A stretch of DNA of 41,606 bases from Acidobacteriota bacterium (GCA_016201205.1 JACQDF010000237.1:1-41606), one strand, 5' to 3'; shown: positions 25,052 through 36,078, counted from the stretch's first letter. Notes: generated by a model from the sequence alone, not told the origin. Translations and numbers: made by a program.

Positions 25052-27652
25052 GTGTCTTTCAATATCCATCGTTGGATCTTGTGGTTCGCCGCTGCTGCTG
25101 CTGGCGCTCAGACCAGCTCGCAGCCGGTCTACGTGAGCTTCTTCATCCATTGCGAAGCATCGCCCATCCGCGGTGTGCCGATGGACGTGCAGTTTGAGCC
25201 GTATTCCGGCCAGGGCATGCCGCCGCGCCACCAGTACATCGACAAGATCCTCGATCTGTGCGAGCGGTACAGGTTCAAGTTCGAGCTGGCAACCACGCCG
25301 CTGTTTGCCCAGCAACTTCGGGAAGACCGGCCCGAGGTGATCGAGCGCATCAAACGGCTGAAGATCCCCATCAGCCGCTACCCGTCCATTGCCGGTCATG
25401 TGTTGCCGCCGCCGATTGGCGAGCTGCGCCAGATGCCCGGGATGCGGTTGCACCAGTTGCGCAACCGGCAGACCAGTTGGGAGCGCTATCTGGAGAATGA
25501 GTGGCTGGCAGAGACTCGCACGCTGGTGCCGGGTTGGAGGCTCGAGGGCGAGCGGCTGATCCTCGACAATCCGCGCGTGGGCACGCCGGCCGCGCTCGAG
25601 GAGCTGCCGGAGTACCGCATTCCCAAAGACGAGCGCCGGATGTACAGCGGCACGTTGGCTCTGGAAGAAGTGTTCGATGTGATTCCGCTGCCTGCGTTTC
25701 CCCCGCTATTCCAGGGAGACACGACGCGCTTCAACCCGAGCCCCGTGCAGCGCGCTCTCGGCATGAACTCGTTTCGCCCCAGCGTGCAGCCATTCGCCGC
25801 TTTCCCAGCGCCGTTTCAGGCGGGTGACCGGCGCATGCTGGATTGGTTCAAGCAGCATTTCCCGGCCACGCACCCGCTGCACGCTGACGCCGCTTTCATG
25901 TACACACACGATTATCAGGGGCGCTACATCGGGCTCAACCTGCACGAAGATCTCATCCAATTCATCCTCTCGCATCCCGATCAGTACCGGATTGTCTGGC
26001 CGGATCCGGAAGAAGTGCAGTACCGGCCGGAACACCGGCCCCGAGCCTTCTTCCAGCAAACCCATGGCGTCTCTTCGCTCGAGCAAGTGCGCCAGATGCC
26101 GGCGCCGCTGGCCCTGATTCGTCAGATGGATCCTTCGATCCCGATCCGTGAAGTAACCCGCAGCGAGACGGCATCGCCGGGCGGCTGGCAAAAGGAGACG
26201 CTGTTCACGCTTTCTGAGTTGGGGATCTCCAGCGCCGGGAACCTGCCGGACTTTCTGCGCCCCCGCACGGAGTGGGTGAGCCGGGAAGCGGTGTTTTCCG
26301 CCGCCCGCGATCTCCTCGAGCGCACCCGGTTCAGGCAGGCGATGGGAGTGTTGCCCCTTTCGGTGAAGGCGGGTGGCCAGACCTGGAGCCTCAACCGGAC
26401 GTTTGTCGCGCTCGCCTCCTATCTCGAGCAGTTTGCACTCTACGAAAAACTCCCCGCGGGATTGAGCGTGATCACCGACGTTTTGGGACCCGTGCAGGCC
26501 GAGCCTGACCGGGAAGTGGACCGCTTGCAGGGCGTGCCTGACGAGCCGTTTCTGAATGAAGTGAACCTGCTCCATGCCGTTTACGAAACGGCGGAGCAGG
26601 TGCGCAAGGAACTGAAGATCCCGGCGAAGATTGCGATGCAGATCTCGCGAGGCCGGGCAGGCAATTACTCGGGGCGGCGTTCGCAGGTGAATCCGGCCGA
26701 GATGTTGTACGCAATGGCGGAAGAGCTGGCGTTGATGGAGAAGGTGGGCCTGCCGGATGAAGTCGAGTTCAAGCGGGTGAGGGTGCTGCCGGAGCAGGCT
26801 GGATCCGGCCCGCCGGGCTGGGTGATCGAGCAAGCCTGGAGCAAGGGACTCGCACGGCCGGCGCTCGAGAAAACGATTGCCCGCGAAGAGATTCGCCATG
26901 CCGCCGATTTCCTTCTCTCCGCCTGGACCGCCGGCCACCTGGGCCACACCGAAGATATCGGCGGCCCTCCGTACGGCGTTGCGCTCGCCTCGGGCAAACG
27001 ATTTTCGTTGAGCGATGTGTTTCAAGCGCTGGCTTTTTCCTTAGTCGAGCAGAAAAAGACCGGCCGGATGCCGGAGGGGGTGGCCATCGGCGAACTGCTC
27101 GGCCCGCTCGATTACCCGATGTACGCGCTGCGCAATGAGCCGGTCTACAACACCAGGCTGTTGCGTGGAGGCTGGCAGCCCTATCAAATGGATGTGCGCG
27201 ATTTTCCCGCACCGGACCTGATCAACGTGCAGGGATTGCCTGGACCCGGGCACGGCGGCTATGAGGGATTCCTGGGAGCGGCGCCACTGATGGCCAGTGT
27301 CGAGAGAGCAGTGGAACGGCTGCGGGCGACGGGAATCATTCCCGGCTCGGTTCCGGTCGAGTTGCCTCAGGGTCGAAAGTACCCGCAGGCATCGGCGCCG
27401 CATGCTTACATCAACGCCGCGGAATTGTTGTGGGCGATGGCGCAGTTGTACCGATTCCAGGAAGTGCTGGGCAAGCAGGATGACGTGCTGCTGCGATCCT
27501 GCCGGCTGATCAAGGATCAGCTTCACGCATACATCGTCGGCCTCACTCCCGTCGGCTTCACGCGCGCCGTCTACGAATACCGGCGGGACTCGTTCGATTG
27601 GATCGAGCAGACGCCCGCCTGGCGCATCGAACGCACCTGGAGCTACCGGTGA
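25052..27652 (+). CDS. Exported protein with four repeated helical modules; possible deacetylase-like N-terminus
   Basis: An 866-residue protein from a GTG with GAGGAG 9 bases upstream and a signal peptide (MSFNIHRWILWFAAAAAGAQ). Residues about 25-330 could be a polysaccharide-deacetylase-like barrel (PVYVSFFIHCEASPI, YIDKILDLCERYRFKFELAT, HADAAFMYTHDYQGRYIG), but I cannot place the full metal triad. From about 405 four modules of 75-85 residues repeat one plan: a helix, then Pro plus a beta turn, then a second helix ending in Gly-x-Pro and often LGP. They start near 405, 500, 605 and 742; examples are WSLNRTFVALASYLEQF, VNPAEMLYAMAEELALME, FSLSDVFQALAFSLVEQK and INAAELLWAMAQLYRFQE. The plan resembles the pseudomurein-binding-repeat modules of methanogen surface proteins, but this is a visual likeness only. 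Confidence 0.8.
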   Translation: MSFNIHRWILWFAAAAAGAQTSSQPVYVSFFIHCEASPIRGVPMDVQFEPYSGQGMPPRHQYIDKILDLCERYRFKFELATTPLFAQQLREDRPEVIERIKRLKIPISRYPSIAGHVLPPPIGELRQMPGMRLHQLRNRQTSWERYLENEWLAETRTLVPGWRLEGERLILDNPRVGTPAALEELPEYRIPKDERRMYSGTLALEEVFDVIPLPAFPPLFQGDTTRFNPSPVQRALGMNSFRPSVQPFAAFPAPFQAGDRRMLDWFKQHFPATHPLHADAAFMYTHDYQGRYIGLNLHEDLIQFILSHPDQYRIVWPDPEEVQYRPEHRPRAFFQQTHGVSSLEQVRQMPAPLALIRQMDPSIPIREVTRSETASPGGWQKETLFTLSELGISSAGNLPDFLRPRTEWVSREAVFSAARDLLERTRFRQAMGVLPLSVKAGGQTWSLNRTFVALASYLEQFALYEKLPAGLSVITDVLGPVQAEPDREVDRLQGVPDEPFLNEVNLLHAVYETAEQVRKELKIPAKIAMQISRGRAGNYSGRRSQVNPAEMLYAMAEELALMEKVGLPDEVEFKRVRVLPEQAGSGPPGWVIEQAWSKGLARPALEKTIAREEIRHAADFLLSAWTAGHLGHTEDIGGPPYGVALASGKRFSLSDVFQALAFSLVEQKKTGRMPEGVAIGELLGPLDYPMYALRNEPVYNTRLLRGGWQPYQMDVRDFPAPDLINVQGLPGPGHGGYEGFLGAAPLMASVERAVERLRATGIIPGSVPVELPQGRKYPQASAPHAYINAAELLWAMAQLYRFQEVLGKQDDVLLRSCRLIKDQLHAYIVGLTPVGFTRAVYEYRRDSFDWIEQTPAWRIERTWSYR

Positions 27653-27672
27653 AGTTTCCTCAGCGCCGGTAG
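27643..27672. terminator. Possible bidirectional stem between convergent genes
   Basis: CTACCGG at 27643-27649 and CCGGTAG at 27666-27672 form a perfect 7-bp stem with a 16-base loop spanning both stop codons of the convergent genes. Both proteins end in Tyr-Arg, so the symmetry may be a coincidence of coding. No T run. Confidence 0.25.
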
Positions 27673-30440
27673 TCCACCCAGATAGGGGACGACCAGGCCA
27701 GCGCACCGTTGGTCTGCTCCAGCCGCACGTACGTCCAGGTCTCGCCCTGGACCGCTGCGGGCATGTAAGTGAACTTCGTCCGCTCCGTCATCGGGCTGCT
27801 CGAGTAGACCACTTTGCCGTTGGTGATCACATCCACCCGCCGGATGGGCGTCGTGCCGGATGCGAAAACCTCGAAGGGCAGCGGCTTGTCAGCGCGCATT
27901 TCATCTCCCATGATGCTATCGGCGACGCGGACATCGAGTACGATGTTGTCCGTGGCGGCGTAGGTGTGGCGTCGCCGCATCGCGTCCAGAATGCCGGCCC
28001 TGGTGAACTCCTCGGTCAGCACGCAGGCAAACGATTCGTGAGTGGCGATGTGATCGGAGCTGCCGATCACGCCGATCCGGATTCCCTTCCCCCAAGCCGT
28101 CGAGACCCAGCCCGCCTTCTCGTAGGCGCCGTGCATGGGCAGGCTCAGCTCTTCCTTGGAGGCCCGCGGCGCTCCCTCATATTCGTACGAGCTGTGCAGC
28201 CCCTGATAGAGCTCGACCACGGGCTGCACCTGCGGATCCACGTCGCGCCAGTCCGTTCCCTGGCTTGTGGCCGGAGTATGGGGAATCGCGATGCCGCCTT
28301 TTTCGCGGGCCAGGGGAAACACCAGCGGGCCGCTGTTCACCGCACCCTTGGCCTCTTCGGGCGCGATCCGCAGCAGGTTGTTTCCACGCTGCGGGAACAC
28401 CAGGTTGCGATGGCCGTTCGGATACGGCACGCTGCGCTCGTAGCCATACATGGGCACAAAGCGGCCGGCGGCAAAATACAAGTCGGCCGCCTTCTCGGTG
28501 CGCCACCAGTTAAACTCCTGGCCGCCGTAGTTGTGATCGGCGGGCATCACAAAATCCAGACCGGCGGCGTCGATCGAGTAGCGGTAGAGATCGGCCAGTG
28601 ATCCATCGCCGGCCCCATCGGGCGAAATGTCCGTATGCCGGTGCAAGTCGCCGCGCAGGATGCGCAACTGCTTGCCGCGCCAGTTGAGGCGGTACGAGCG
28701 GATGCGCTCCAGGTCCTCGGTTTCCCGCGCATGAACCACCGGCGCGGGCATGTCGTCATCCGCATACGCAGCCAGTGCGGTTGCAGCTCCCTTCGCCGCC
28801 GGAGGGGTGAAGCTGGTGGCGAAGACTTGATACTTGAGCCGCGCGGGAGGCTGTTGTGCGCGGAACGGCCGGCCGTCGGAGGACCAGGCCAGGTGCGCGT
28901 TTCCCGCTTCATCGAACGCGAGCGCCGCGCGGCTGTTGTTGCGTCCCGTGCTGGACGGCATCCACAGCGGCTCCGCCCATCGATTCCCCTCGTAGTACGT
29001 GAGCAGCACTTGCCATCTCGCGTTCGTACCCCAGTTGTTGCTGGTGAGAACGCCGGCATCGGTGAGCACCCGCAACGCAGCCCACACCCTTCCTTGCTGG
29101 TCCACACTGAGCCGGGGCATCTGCACGAATTGTTTGAAGCGCGGCGGAATCACCGAGTCGAGGTCTTCCACCGGCCGGCGGATCGGACCGCCATCGACCA
29201 CCGCGAGCTGCACGCGCCGCTCGCGGTACAGGCCGTTGCCGCCCACCGGCGGATAGCGAAAGCTCGACCAGTCCTTGCCCCAGTTCACTTCGCCTTCGTC
29301 CCACCCCACCCAAAGCCGGTCCTGGCGGTCGCACACTGCGCTTGCGTGCGCCTGAAAGCGCGAGGACTGAGTGATGCGGCGGACCTCCTCCAGCCGGCCC
29401 TCGCGCCACTGGCGGACGTAGATGTCGTAGCTGCCGAGATCATAGCCGTCCCAGACAAACCACATCGCGCCTTTGGAATCGGCAGCGAGATCCGGCTCCC
29501 AGTGATTGCCAGCGCCTTCGCTCACCGTGAGCGGTTCGCTCCAGCGGTCGTTGTCCAGCCGGCGCGCCAGAATACGGTTGCGCCCGCCGGGCATGGTTGC
29601 CTGCCAGGCGACCCACAGGCGTCCGTTGGAATCGCGGGCCAGCCGGTGGTGCTTGGCGATGCCGGAATTGGAAAGCGCTTGCGGTGGCGACCATCCCTCG
29701 GGTCCCCGCCATCGTGCCTCGAGTTTCCACTGCTCGCCATCTCGCGCGCTCCACACCACCCACAGACGCCCGCTCGAGTCTTCGGCGACTTGCGGCCCGA
29801 AGCAGGCGCCGCGCTCACCCGACACGATCTCCGGCTCGCTCCATTTTCCGCCCGCAAACCGCGCCGCCAATACCTGATCGGCCGAGTTCTCGTAGCCGAG
29901 CCACGTAACCCACGCCTCACCGCCTTTTCGAACACAGAGCTCGGCTGCGTCGTCCTGCCGCGATCCGGGCTCAGCCACTGCTTCCACCCACGGCAGCGCC
30001 TGGACCACGACGCTGCCTCCCAGGTGTCTGGATGAGGCAAACGGCCGCAACGCGTCTCCCGCCAGCTCAAACGACCCTTGCCGCGTGGTGACCGAGACGC
30101 TGCCTCCGCTTTCCGGAAGCCGCAGCCACGCAAGGACGCCGTTGGCGACCAGCCGCTGCACCGGCGGCATCATCGGATGGGGAATGCGCGGATAGCGAGC
30201 ATCCCAATACACCGTGAGCCGCGTGCTCGCCTTCCAGCTTGCCGGGCCTGTGATCGCATCCGCATCCTGGAAGCGCAGTCCCTCGACGCGCAACACGGTT
30301 CCGCCTTTGGCCTGGATCTCGCCGTCCCAGGCTGTTGGCTCGGAGTCCCGAAGCCCGAACTCGATCCTCAAGCCGAGGGGCCCGGCGATGGCTGGGGCGG
30401 CGAGCAGGAAAATGCAAAGCGCCGGCAGTAGGGTTGTCAT
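27660..30440 (-). CDS. Exported beta-propeller plus PHP-domain protein (DUF3604)
   Basis: A 926-residue protein if started at the ATG at 30440, which begins a signal peptide (MTTLLPALCIFLLAAPAIAG); an upstream ATG at 30527 would add a non-signal extension overlapping the neighbouring gene. Residues about 150-480 contain repeated blades of a sialidase/BNR-like beta-propeller with Trp-rich motifs (GRLWVVWSARDGEQWKLEAR, GRLWVAWQATMPGGRNRILA, GAMWFVWDGYDLGSYDIYVR). From about 600 to the end is a PHP-type metal-dependent hydrolase domain of the DUF3604 family: HRHTDISPDGAGDGSLADLY, DFVMPADHNYGGQEFNWW, IPHTPATSQGTDW and IGVIGSSDHIATHES carry the clustered His and Asp ligands. Substrate unknown; phosphoester hydrolysis is likely. 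It is 46 bp downstream of the phosphoesterase gene. Confidence 0.88.
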   Translation of the reverse strand: MTTLLPALCIFLLAAPAIAGPLGLRIEFGLRDSEPTAWDGEIQAKGGTVLRVEGLRFQDADAITGPASWKASTRLTVYWDARYPRIPHPMMPPVQRLVANGVLAWLRLPESGGSVSVTTRQGSFELAGDALRPFASSRHLGGSVVVQALPWVEAVAEPGSRQDDAAELCVRKGGEAWVTWLGYENSADQVLAARFAGGKWSEPEIVSGERGACFGPQVAEDSSGRLWVVWSARDGEQWKLEARWRGPEGWSPPQALSNSGIAKHHRLARDSNGRLWVAWQATMPGGRNRILARRLDNDRWSEPLTVSEGAGNHWEPDLAADSKGAMWFVWDGYDLGSYDIYVRQWREGRLEEVRRITQSSRFQAHASAVCDRQDRLWVGWDEGEVNWGKDWSSFRYPPVGGNGLYRERRVQLAVVDGGPIRRPVEDLDSVIPPRFKQFVQMPRLSVDQQGRVWAALRVLTDAGVLTSNNWGTNARWQVLLTYYEGNRWAEPLWMPSSTGRNNSRAALAFDEAGNAHLAWSSDGRPFRAQQPPARLKYQVFATSFTPPAAKGAATALAAYADDDMPAPVVHARETEDLERIRSYRLNWRGKQLRILRGDLHRHTDISPDGAGDGSLADLYRYSIDAAGLDFVMPADHNYGGQEFNWWRTEKAADLYFAAGRFVPMYGYERSVPYPNGHRNLVFPQRGNNLLRIAPEEAKGAVNSGPLVFPLAREKGGIAIPHTPATSQGTDWRDVDPQVQPVVELYQGLHSSYEYEGAPRASKEELSLPMHGAYEKAGWVSTAWGKGIRIGVIGSSDHIATHESFACVLTEEFTRAGILDAMRRRHTYAATDNIVLDVRVADSIMGDEMRADKPLPFEVFASGTTPIRRVDVITNGKVVYSSSPMTERTKFTYMPAAVQGETWTYVRLEQTNGALAWSSPIWVDYRR

Positions 30441-30486
30441 GGATGCATGATATCTCGGGCTCGCGGCCGGCCGCCTGCCTGGGCCT

Positions 30487-33036
30487 CTACCGGTCGTCGT
30501 CGTCCACATCGAGCGACAGCGGCGCAAACACCGCCCGCCTCGGAGCCGGGTACGGCACGCGCGGTCCTTTGATGACGCTCCACAGGATGCGGTTCAGCCG
30601 TTCGGTGGGCGCGGCGTCGGGCAAGTGCCATTTCATCTTCGCCGACGCCAGCGCATCGCGCCGTTCGGAGCCGTTCAGCGCGCTCAATGAAGGGTTGCGC
30701 TCCGTCAGCGGCTGCCGCGGCGTCACCGCCTGATACGGCGCGGAATCCGGCGTGTCCGTGAAGCTCGGACGCATGTCATTGGCGATCAGGTCGAACAGGG
30801 AAAGCGCCGGCAGGCCGAGAATCAGCCCGATGGTCTTGACCATGCTCTGATTTGAATAGAAGGTCGAGTCCACGTGGCCGCGGCGGATGTAAGGGCTGAC
30901 CGCCAGCGCCACCGTCCGGTGACCGTCGACGTGATCCACTCCGTTTTGTGCATCATCTTCCACCACGAAAATCGCCATCCTCGGCCAGAAGCGCGAGCGC
31001 GAAAGGCCCTCGACGATCTGGCCCAGCGCCAGATCATTGTCGGCGACCATCGCTTTCGGCGTCGACACGTTCGGCGACGTGCCGGCCGTGTGATCCGAAG
31101 GCAATTGCAACAGCACCAGATTCGGCATGCGCCCCTCGGCCTCCCACTGCTTCAGATCGTTGAGAAAGATCCTGGCGCGCACCACGTCGGGGATCGAGGT
31201 CGAGTAAGCGGGGAATTGGCGCGCCAGCACTTTATGGATCGACGCAATCGGCGCCGTCACCTGCCACTCCTTGGAAAAATCCTCGCCCCGCTGCCAGCGC
31301 TCGAGCAGCTCCTGCCTTCTGCTGAGCGGCGTCCGGGTAAGACCCGCGTATTCGCCGTAGATGCGCACCGTACGTCCGCGGTTGAGCGCGGCGTCCCAGA
31401 GAAAACCGCCGTCGGCGATGGCCAGCGGGTCCGAGCCATCAAACGGATAGCTGCGTCCCGTGTAGCCCGGCCACATGGCGTAGGCGGTTTCACTCGCTTG
31501 CGTCACCCACTGGTGGCCGTCGGCGCTGTTGCCTCCGGTCGCGTAGAAATTATCGAGCAGCACGAACTGGTCGGCCAGCCGGCGCTGATTCGGCGTGACA
31601 TCTTCGCCGAACATCACCAGAGAAGCGTCGCCATTGCCTTTCGCCAGATCGCCGAACAACTGGTCGTACGTGCGGTTCTCCTTGACGATGTAAACAACGT
31701 GCTCGATGAGCGAAGGCTCGCCGGCGCGCAGCGGAATCGCCGCCGGCTTTCTCGCCGGATCGGGCTTCGGCGGGGGAGCCGGTGCGCCGAGCGAAAGATG
31801 ATTGTTCCCGGCGACGGCCGTCGTGAAGCCGGCCAGCGACGCGGCATCGGGCACATCCACGACGTGAACCGCGCCACGGTTGGCATGCACGAAGCGGCGT
31901 CCGGGCGAGTCGCGCCAGCCGGAGCCCGCGCCCAGCAGCGAGCCGATCGCCAGACGCTTTCCGTCTCCGCTCAATGCCAGTGAGCTCGGATACCACGCGG
32001 TGGGGACAAGACCCTGCACGACGCCGGACGCCGTCTCCACCAGCGCGACCGCGTTGATGCCCCCGCAAGCCACAAACAGCCTCGCGCCATCAGCGGAGAC
32101 AGCGAGCGCTGTGGGCGCGATGCCCTTCACCTTTTGCGCAAACGGCTGAATCGGGACATTTCGCAGCAGACGGTTGTTCTTCGTATCCACCACCGCGACA
32201 CTGTCGCGATTGTTGCTGGCGACATACAGCCGGTCGCGCTGCTCATCCCAAACCAGCGCCGTCGGATGCGGCTCGACGGATACCGCGTGCGTGGCCGCCT
32301 GTTTGTCGAGGTCGATTCGCAGGACGGTGCCGGAAGCGGCCACCCCGCGTGCGTCCACCACGACGCGGTCGGCATCGGGATTGTAGCCCATGGCCGCGCT
32401 GAGGTCTTTCGGCGAAGGCACGCGCCCGCCCCAATTGCTCACCCAGGCCACCGTGCCGTTGCGATTGACGGCGGCGGCGAACGGCGCCACATCTGTCTTC
32501 ACCTTGCCGAGCAACTTGCCGCTGCTCGAGTCGAGAATCGCAAGCTGGTTGTCAAAGATCAGCGGAACGGCAGCGATGCGCACGCCTTGCGGATTCGGCG
32601 ACCCGGCCAGAGCCATCGCGCCCGCGATCTGCCTGCCGAGCTCCGCATGCAGCACTTCAAAGCGGCTTGCGGAAACAGCTCCGAAAGCGATCAGGCGGGA
32701 ATCGCGCGGAACGCGTGTCGCCAGCGCCCGTCCGCCCGCGGTGTCCACTTGAAGGCCCTGCAATCCGGGCGAACCGCCGAGCGGCGCGTTGTCGAGCACG
32801 CGGTTCTGACGCCAGTCGAGCCGGTACACGTTGGTCGAGGTCAGGACCCAGATTTCACCGCCATCCTGTCCGAAGGCGACTCCATAGACACGGCCCGCGA
32901 AGACAGCCGGAACACCGGCCGGTGTGATCGTCTGGCGCGTGGTGACAACGCCGGGATCGGTGACGGCGCGGACGGGACGCTCGACCGTTTGCGCGCAAAG
33001 CGCGGGGAAAAAGAACACAAGCAGCACGGCAGGCAT
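30487..33036 (-). CDS. YVTN-type beta-propeller / phosphoesterase fusion
   Basis: An 849-residue exported protein (signal MPAVLLVFFFPALCAQ). Residues about 45-410 form a seven-bladed propeller of the YncE/YVTN type with blades such as DRLYVASNNRDSVAVVDTKN and ARLFVACGGINAVALVETAS. Residues about 443-770 are a phosphoesterase domain of the phospholipase C/acid phosphatase family: HVVYIVKENRTYDQLFGDL holds the Glu-Asn-Arg-Thr active-site motif (453-456) with Thr as probable nucleophile, and VEDDAQNGVDHVDGHRT carries Asp and His ligands. Proteins with this fusion are common in Acidobacteriota and Planctomycetes and are presumed periplasmic or outer-membrane-associated; the physiological substrate is not known. 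The gene follows the broken receptor by 29 bp and precedes the DUF3604 gene, all on the minus strand. Confidence 0.9.
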   Translation of the reverse strand: MPAVLLVFFFPALCAQTVERPVRAVTDPGVVTTRQTITPAGVPAVFAGRVYGVAFGQDGGEIWVLTSTNVYRLDWRQNRVLDNAPLGGSPGLQGLQVDTAGGRALATRVPRDSRLIAFGAVSASRFEVLHAELGRQIAGAMALAGSPNPQGVRIAAVPLIFDNQLAILDSSSGKLLGKVKTDVAPFAAAVNRNGTVAWVSNWGGRVPSPKDLSAAMGYNPDADRVVVDARGVAASGTVLRIDLDKQAATHAVSVEPHPTALVWDEQRDRLYVASNNRDSVAVVDTKNNRLLRNVPIQPFAQKVKGIAPTALAVSADGARLFVACGGINAVALVETASGVVQGLVPTAWYPSSLALSGDGKRLAIGSLLGAGSGWRDSPGRRFVHANRGAVHVVDVPDAASLAGFTTAVAGNNHLSLGAPAPPPKPDPARKPAAIPLRAGEPSLIEHVVYIVKENRTYDQLFGDLAKGNGDASLVMFGEDVTPNQRRLADQFVLLDNFYATGGNSADGHQWVTQASETAYAMWPGYTGRSYPFDGSDPLAIADGGFLWDAALNRGRTVRIYGEYAGLTRTPLSRRQELLERWQRGEDFSKEWQVTAPIASIHKVLARQFPAYSTSIPDVVRARIFLNDLKQWEAEGRMPNLVLLQLPSDHTAGTSPNVSTPKAMVADNDLALGQIVEGLSRSRFWPRMAIFVVEDDAQNGVDHVDGHRTVALAVSPYIRRGHVDSTFYSNQSMVKTIGLILGLPALSLFDLIANDMRPSFTDTPDSAPYQAVTPRQPLTERNPSLSALNGSERRDALASAKMKWHLPDAAPTERLNRILWSVIKGPRVPYPAPRRAVFAPLSLDVDDDDR

Positions 33037-36000
33037 GTTCTATAAGGATGACAGAATTCGGCCGATTAGAACACCAGCTTCAGCCCCATCTGGATCTGCC
33101 GCGCCGTGCTTGCCGTGCCGGTCACCTGGCCGAACTGGACGTTGGTGAACGCCGCCTGCGGGATTCCGAATGTCGGGTGATTGAAGGAGTTGAAGAACTC
33201 CGCCCGAAACTGGAGTTTCATCCGCTCGCTGATCTTGTCCTCGCGGAACAGCGACAGATCGAAGTTTTCGAGCGAATCCGAGCGCAGGATGTTGCGGCCT
33301 GCGTTGCCGAAGGTGAATTGCGCGGGCGCCGCAAAGGCGGCCTTGTTGAACCACGCCTCGGGGCGCGGATTGCCCAGACGCCAGTCCCCGACGACGTTCG
33401 GGCGCGCCCGGTTGGCATTGTTCACCGCGCCGATGTTGGCGATGTCGGCGTTCATCTGCGGCGTGAACGTCTCGCCGTTGCGCAGCGTCACGATCCCGTT
33501 CATCTGCCAGTTGCCGAAGATGCGCGAAGCGGCGCCGCTCGACAGCCACTGCTTGCCATGTCCAAACGGCAGCGTATAGACCACGGCTGTCGAGAACAGG
33601 TGCGGGATATCGAAGCCGGAGACGGACTTCGAGCTGTTCGGATCGTACGGATTCTGGAGCGAGATATTTTCGCTCGAAAAGCCGGACGAGGACGTGTCGA
33701 TGGACTTGCTCCAGGTGTAGGCCATCAGAAACGAGAGCCCACGCGCCATGCGCCGCTCCGCTTTAACCTGGAGCGCGTGATAGCTGCTTTGCCCAACGCT
33801 GCGGTCCCAGGTGGTGACCGGCGCGTGCGACCAGAGTTGCCGCGGCCCGATAGGACCGGGACCCGGGAACTGCGCCGTGTTGTAATCGCCGCCGACCGAG
33901 AGCCGGAGGCTGTGCGAGCCGACGTAAGCGACACTGAATGCGAGATTGCCCGCGAGTTCCCGCTGGATCTCGAAGTTCCACTGCTCTGAGTACGCGTTCT
34001 TGAAGCGCGGTCGTAGTACGGGGCCTGGCTCGACGGCGCCGGCGTCGGGATGAAGGGACTGGCGTTTCCGAATGGCGCGTCGGCGGTGTTCTCGACCAGT
34101 GTGCTGTTGCCGACGACGGTGCGTCCCGCCGAGCCGGGCCAATTGGCATTGTTGATGCTTCCATTCTGCGCCCGCTGGCTCATGCCGGCCATCAGATCAT
34201 AGAACAGCCCGAACGAGCCGCGGATCACCGTGCGTGGCCGCGCCTGCCAGGCGAAGCCGAAACGCGGCCCCGCCAGTGTCCACTGATCCGCCAGGAATTT
34301 CGACGAGCCGGTGAAGACCACGTACCGGTTGATGTAGTCGCTGTTCGGATCCGGCAGGCACGGCGCCCTGCCTGCCTGGCTGCACGCCGGCGGCTTGTGG
34401 ATGCCAACCAGGAACTTGCCTTCGTAGAAGTCCCAGGTGGAGGCGAAGTCGCGCGAGAAATCGGGCGAGCGGAAGATGTCCCACCGCAGCCCGAAGTTGA
34501 GCGTCAGCTTGCCGGTCGCCTTCCAGGAATCCTGCGCATAGAAGTTGATGGTCTGCGATTCCAGCGTGAAATCGGCCTGGCTCAACTCGGTGCTTTCCAT
34601 CAACCCCATGACAAAAGACGCCATGGCGTTGCCCGTATTGCCGAGGCTGTTCAGATCCGCGCTTTGGCGTGTGTTGAAGGTGAGCGTCTCGGTGACTTGC
34701 GTGTTGGTCCACGGCTGCCGCACCAGCTCGCCGCCGATCTTCAGGCTGTGGCGGCCGAAGTTGTGAGAAAGGTCTGCGTGCTGCTGAAAACCGCGCTGCG
34801 GGCCGAGCTTGCGATTGCGCATGCTGAGGCTGAAATAGCCGGGAATGCTGACGCCGGGCGTCAGCGTACGCGGATCGTTGAGGAATCCCTTGAAGAAGCC
34901 GTCGGCGATCAGGTTGCGATCGGTAAACCGCGGCGCGTCCAGGAAGGTGGTCGAGCTGAAGCCGAACAGCGCAGTCAACACCGTGTTCGGCCCGAACGTG
35001 CGCGTGTAGCCGGCCCCGAGGTTCTTCGCCGGAATGTCCGTGCTGATCTTCGTCCCCACCAGCGACAGCGCGGCCACCGAGTTCTGCTCGCTCCATGTGT
35101 AGCGCGCCCACAAGGAGTCGCGCGCGGAAACATAGTGATCGACGCGGATGCTGTAGGCGTTCGACGGGAACGTCTGCGGATCGCTGTTGCGGGAGTTGGA
35201 GTTCAGAAAGCCCGTGTCGATGGGCTGCGGCACGATCGTATCGAGGAAGGCCTTGCTGGAGGGGCTGATGCGCGCTGGCGGAATGCGGTTGCCCGGAAAC
35301 GGATCACGCAGGAACAGGTTTGGGTTGTCGGGGCTCCGGCGCGTCGAATAGGGATCGAACAGACGGCGGGAGAGCGCGCTGAAGTCGCCCGTCCGCTCGG
35401 CCGCTGTCGGGACCAGAGCGAGGGAGGACGAAGCGTTCACCTGCCGGTACCCTTCGTAGGAGGCGAAGAAAAACGTCTTGTTGCGCAGGATCGGACCTCC
35501 GACGGCGGCGCCGAACTGGTTCTGGCGCAGCGGCGGTTTGGCAGCGGTGAAGAAGCCGCGCGCGTCGAGCTTGTCGTTGCGCAGAAACTCGAACAGCGTG
35601 CCGTGCAGCTCGTTGGTTCCGGTCCTCGAGGCGATGTTGACCACGCCGCCGGTCGCTCCGCCGAACTCGGCCAGATCGCTGTGCGACTGCACCTTGAACT
35701 GGTTCAGGCCGTCGATGTTGGGCGCCACCACGTAGGTGCCCGTGAAGTGCCCGTTGTTGTAAACACCATCGAGGGTGAACGAATTGCTTCGGTTCGACTG
35801 CCCGTTGATCGCCGGGAAGACCAGCACGCCGATGCGCGGCGTGGTCTGGCCGCCGCTGCGGTTCTGGGCGACGCTGATGGGAGAAGCGCCGGGGGTCAGC
35901 GTGAGAAGCTGGCTGAAGTTGCGCGCGTTGAGCGGCAGGTCGGAGATCTTTTCCTCGGTTACCACGGTTCCAAGCTGTGCGGTGTTGGCTTCGAGCAACG

Positions 36001-36078
36001 CGACCTCGCCGATCACCTCGATCCTCTCGGTCAGTTGGCCCACATCGAGCGCAAAGTCGAGTCGCAGCGACTGGTTGC

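Noticed and set aside
27643..27672. The Tyr-Arg stem as a firm bidirectional terminator
   Set aside because: The symmetry arises from both proteins ending in Tyr-Arg and no T run is present; listed only at low confidence.
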